In this document: positions 21,646 through 22,423 of the stretch, piece after piece
Numbering within the stretch: position 1 is the first letter of the stretch
Layout: each line of letters begins with the position of its first letter
Assembly (NCBI GenBank): GCA_934095965.1
Contig: CAKOKR010000021.1
Coordinates: forward strand, 1-22,423
Reading direction: 5' to 3'
Origin: an uncultured Bacilli bacterium
Lineage (GTDB): Bacteria > Bacillota_I > Bacilli_A > RF39 > UBA660
Length of the DNA stretch: 22,423 nt
Translations under genes and position numbers: made by a program
The notes under the pieces: generated by a model
What the model saw: the letters and a program-made list of their open reading frames with translations, nothing else
Databases searched by the model: none
Told to the model about the DNA's origin: nothing

Positions 21646-22128
21646 CTACCCCAATTCTTGTTGTAATCTTTTTAAAGCTTCTAAGAAAGCTTCTTCTTTT
21701 TGAAAACTAATGACTCTAACTTCTAAGTTAGGTATTGAATCACTTTTTTCTTTTATTAAATTATCTAAATCAACCTTTTTAACAGATAAATCATCCTGCA
21801 TTTCTTCAGTTTCATAATTAAGTTCATAATTACTTCCCTTTTTTAATAACTCATCATAACTAATAATAGCTTTATCTTCTTGTTCTTGTTCATAATTTGT
21901 AAAATTAATAGTAGCTTCTTCTTTATTTTTCATATTCTTCTTCAATTCCTTTGCTATTCTCATTTCTTGAGTCTCCCCCAAGCCCTTCTCATCCTCATCT
22001 TTATTCACCTTAATAAAATATATGAGCATAACTACTAGAATCATGAGTATTAATACTGCAAAAAAGAACACTACATCAACAAGTCTCAAAGCCATTAAAA
22101 AACTCCATATATCACTAAATATTTTCAT
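21646..22128 (-). CDS. Single-pass membrane protein with acidic cytosolic tail, unrecognised
   Basis: The 160-aa protein has one strong membrane segment (about 18-40, LVDVVFFFAVLILMILVVML), after which the tail is long, charged and probably partly disordered (EDEKGLGETQEMRIAKELKK). It ends in a helix EAFLEALKRLQQELG. The start is the ATG at 22128 with GGTGGTAATA directly upstream; the longer frame to 22140 would begin inside that signal. It is the first gene of the mtaB-recD2 operon, six bases before mtaB. No family is recognised. Confidence 0.75.
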   Translation of the reverse strand: MKIFSDIWSFLMALRLVDVVFFFAVLILMILVVMLIYFIKVNKDEDEKGLGETQEMRIAKELKKNMKNKEEATINFTNYEQEQEDKAIISYDELLKKGSNYELNYETEEMQDDLSVKKVDLDNLIKEKSDSIPNLEVRVISFQKEEAFLEALKRLQQELG

Positions 22129-22159
22129 TATTACCACCACAATAACATTTTATCATTTA

Positions 22160-22251
22160 TTGACATTTATGTTAAGTCTTTCACATCAATTTGACACACC
22201 CATATGTCAAACATTGACACCTATTATAGCACTACAAAATACATTTGTCAA
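22160..22251. promoter_or_regulatory. Promoter with a cluster of TTGACA/TGTCAA repeats
   Basis: The promoter is TTGACA (22251-22246), a 17-base spacer and TATAAT (22228-22223) with a TG extension, pointing left. Additional TTGACA or TGTCAA copies lie at 22160-22165, 22191-22196, 22205-22210 and 22214-22219. Two pairs form inverted repeats: TGTCAA-ACA-TTGACA (22205-22219), at the expected start site, and TTGACA-N8-TGTCAA (22191-22210) just downstream. This looks like an operator region, but no named regulator box fits (it is neither CIRCE nor a CtsR direct repeat). Confidence 0.6.
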
Positions 22252-22286
22252 AATTTTTAGCTAATTATTTCTTTTTTGTTTCGCAT

Positions 22287-22423
22287 TTATTTTTCATTAA
22301 ATACTTGACTAGTTACTTTCAAGTCGTTTAACGTACTTTTTTCTATTGGTATAAAATACATTAAATATTTACTACTATTTTTAATTTCTTTATTTACATC
22401 ATATATTATTTTAACACCATCAT
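22287..22423 (-). CDS. Partial 3' end of an unrecognised gene
   Basis: An open frame enters from the right edge and ends in TAA at 22289-22287, giving 44 complete residues: DGVKIIYDVNKEIKNSSKYL, then MYFIPIEKSTLND and LKVTSQVFNEK. Amino-acid composition is normal and there is no frame break. The N-terminus is outside the window, so no function can be given. No clear terminator follows before the next promoter. Confidence 0.6.
   Translation of the reverse strand, partial: DGVKIIYDVNKEIKNSSKYLMYFIPIEKSTLNDLKVTSQVFNEK

Noticed and set aside
22160..22251. CIRCE or CtsR heat-shock operator before the mtaB operon
   Set aside because: CIRCE sequence is absent, and CtsR needs direct GGTCAAA repeats with three-base spacing; here the half-sites are inverted TGTCAA.
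22022..22264. Plus-strand open frame at the right end
   Set aside because: It lies opposite the start of the membrane-protein gene and its promoter and has no coding features.
1..22423. CRISPR array, tRNA or rRNA genes, insertion sequences
   Set aside because: No regularly spaced repeats, tRNA-like cloverleaf, rRNA segment or terminal inverted repeats with transposase were seen; the Rpn gene is transposase-like only by family name.

Overview
The window looks like a piece of a very AT-rich Firmicutes-type chromosome (Bacilli or the gut lineages close to Mollicutes, such as RF39-like organisms). The reasons are: PolC and a DnaE3-type polymerase together, Firmicutes gene order around rplU-prp-rpmA, an N-terminally extended L27 with its Prp protease, consensus TTGACA/TATAAT promoters and strong Shine-Dalgarno sites. 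Tryptophan is encoded by TGG and TGA acts as a stop, so the code is standard here. The assignment to a lineage is inference.

Left end (1-1205, minus strand): a partial secreted or membrane protein, then a ToxN/TenpN-like endoribonuclease gene (type III toxin-antitoxin) flanked on both sides by two diverged copies of the same ~155-bp cassette. Each cassette has a TTGACAAAATG promoter element, a structured RNA with compensatory base changes, and an intrinsic terminator. The copy upstream of the toxin sits where a type III antitoxin RNA should be; the downstream copy is unexplained. This is the most novel part of the window.

Replication block (1226-8567, minus strand): dnaE and polC lie in one operon, three bases apart, under an extended -10 promoter, and end in a strong terminator. 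trmB is divergent from dnaE.

Accessory block (9236-10677, minus strand): a full-length Rpn/PD-(D/E)XK nuclease gene and, upstream, a separate 79-aa gene that encodes only the C-terminal domain of the same family. The full-length gene also has an internal Shine-Dalgarno and ATG that would produce a similar C-terminal fragment. This fits the Rpn toxin/intragenic antitoxin idea, here perhaps with a stand-alone antitoxin.

Conserved core (10725-15651, minus strand): a SPOR-domain protein, mreC, mreD, a SpoIVFA-like LytM protein and a SpoIVFB-like M50 protease are tightly packed. They are followed by an L21 leader, rplU, prp, rpmA and two unrecognised genes. The order is a compressed version of the Bacillus spoIIB-maf-radC-mreBCD-minCD-spoIVFAB-rplU-prp-rpmA region.

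Right part (15623-22423): an unrecognised plus-strand gene converges on a large surface protein with a camelysin/TasA-like N-terminus. Beyond these lies a minus-strand operon of a membrane protein, mtaB, recD2 and a 53-aa protein. Its promoter region carries a cluster of TTGACA/TGTCAA inverted repeats. The 3' end of another minus-strand gene closes the window.
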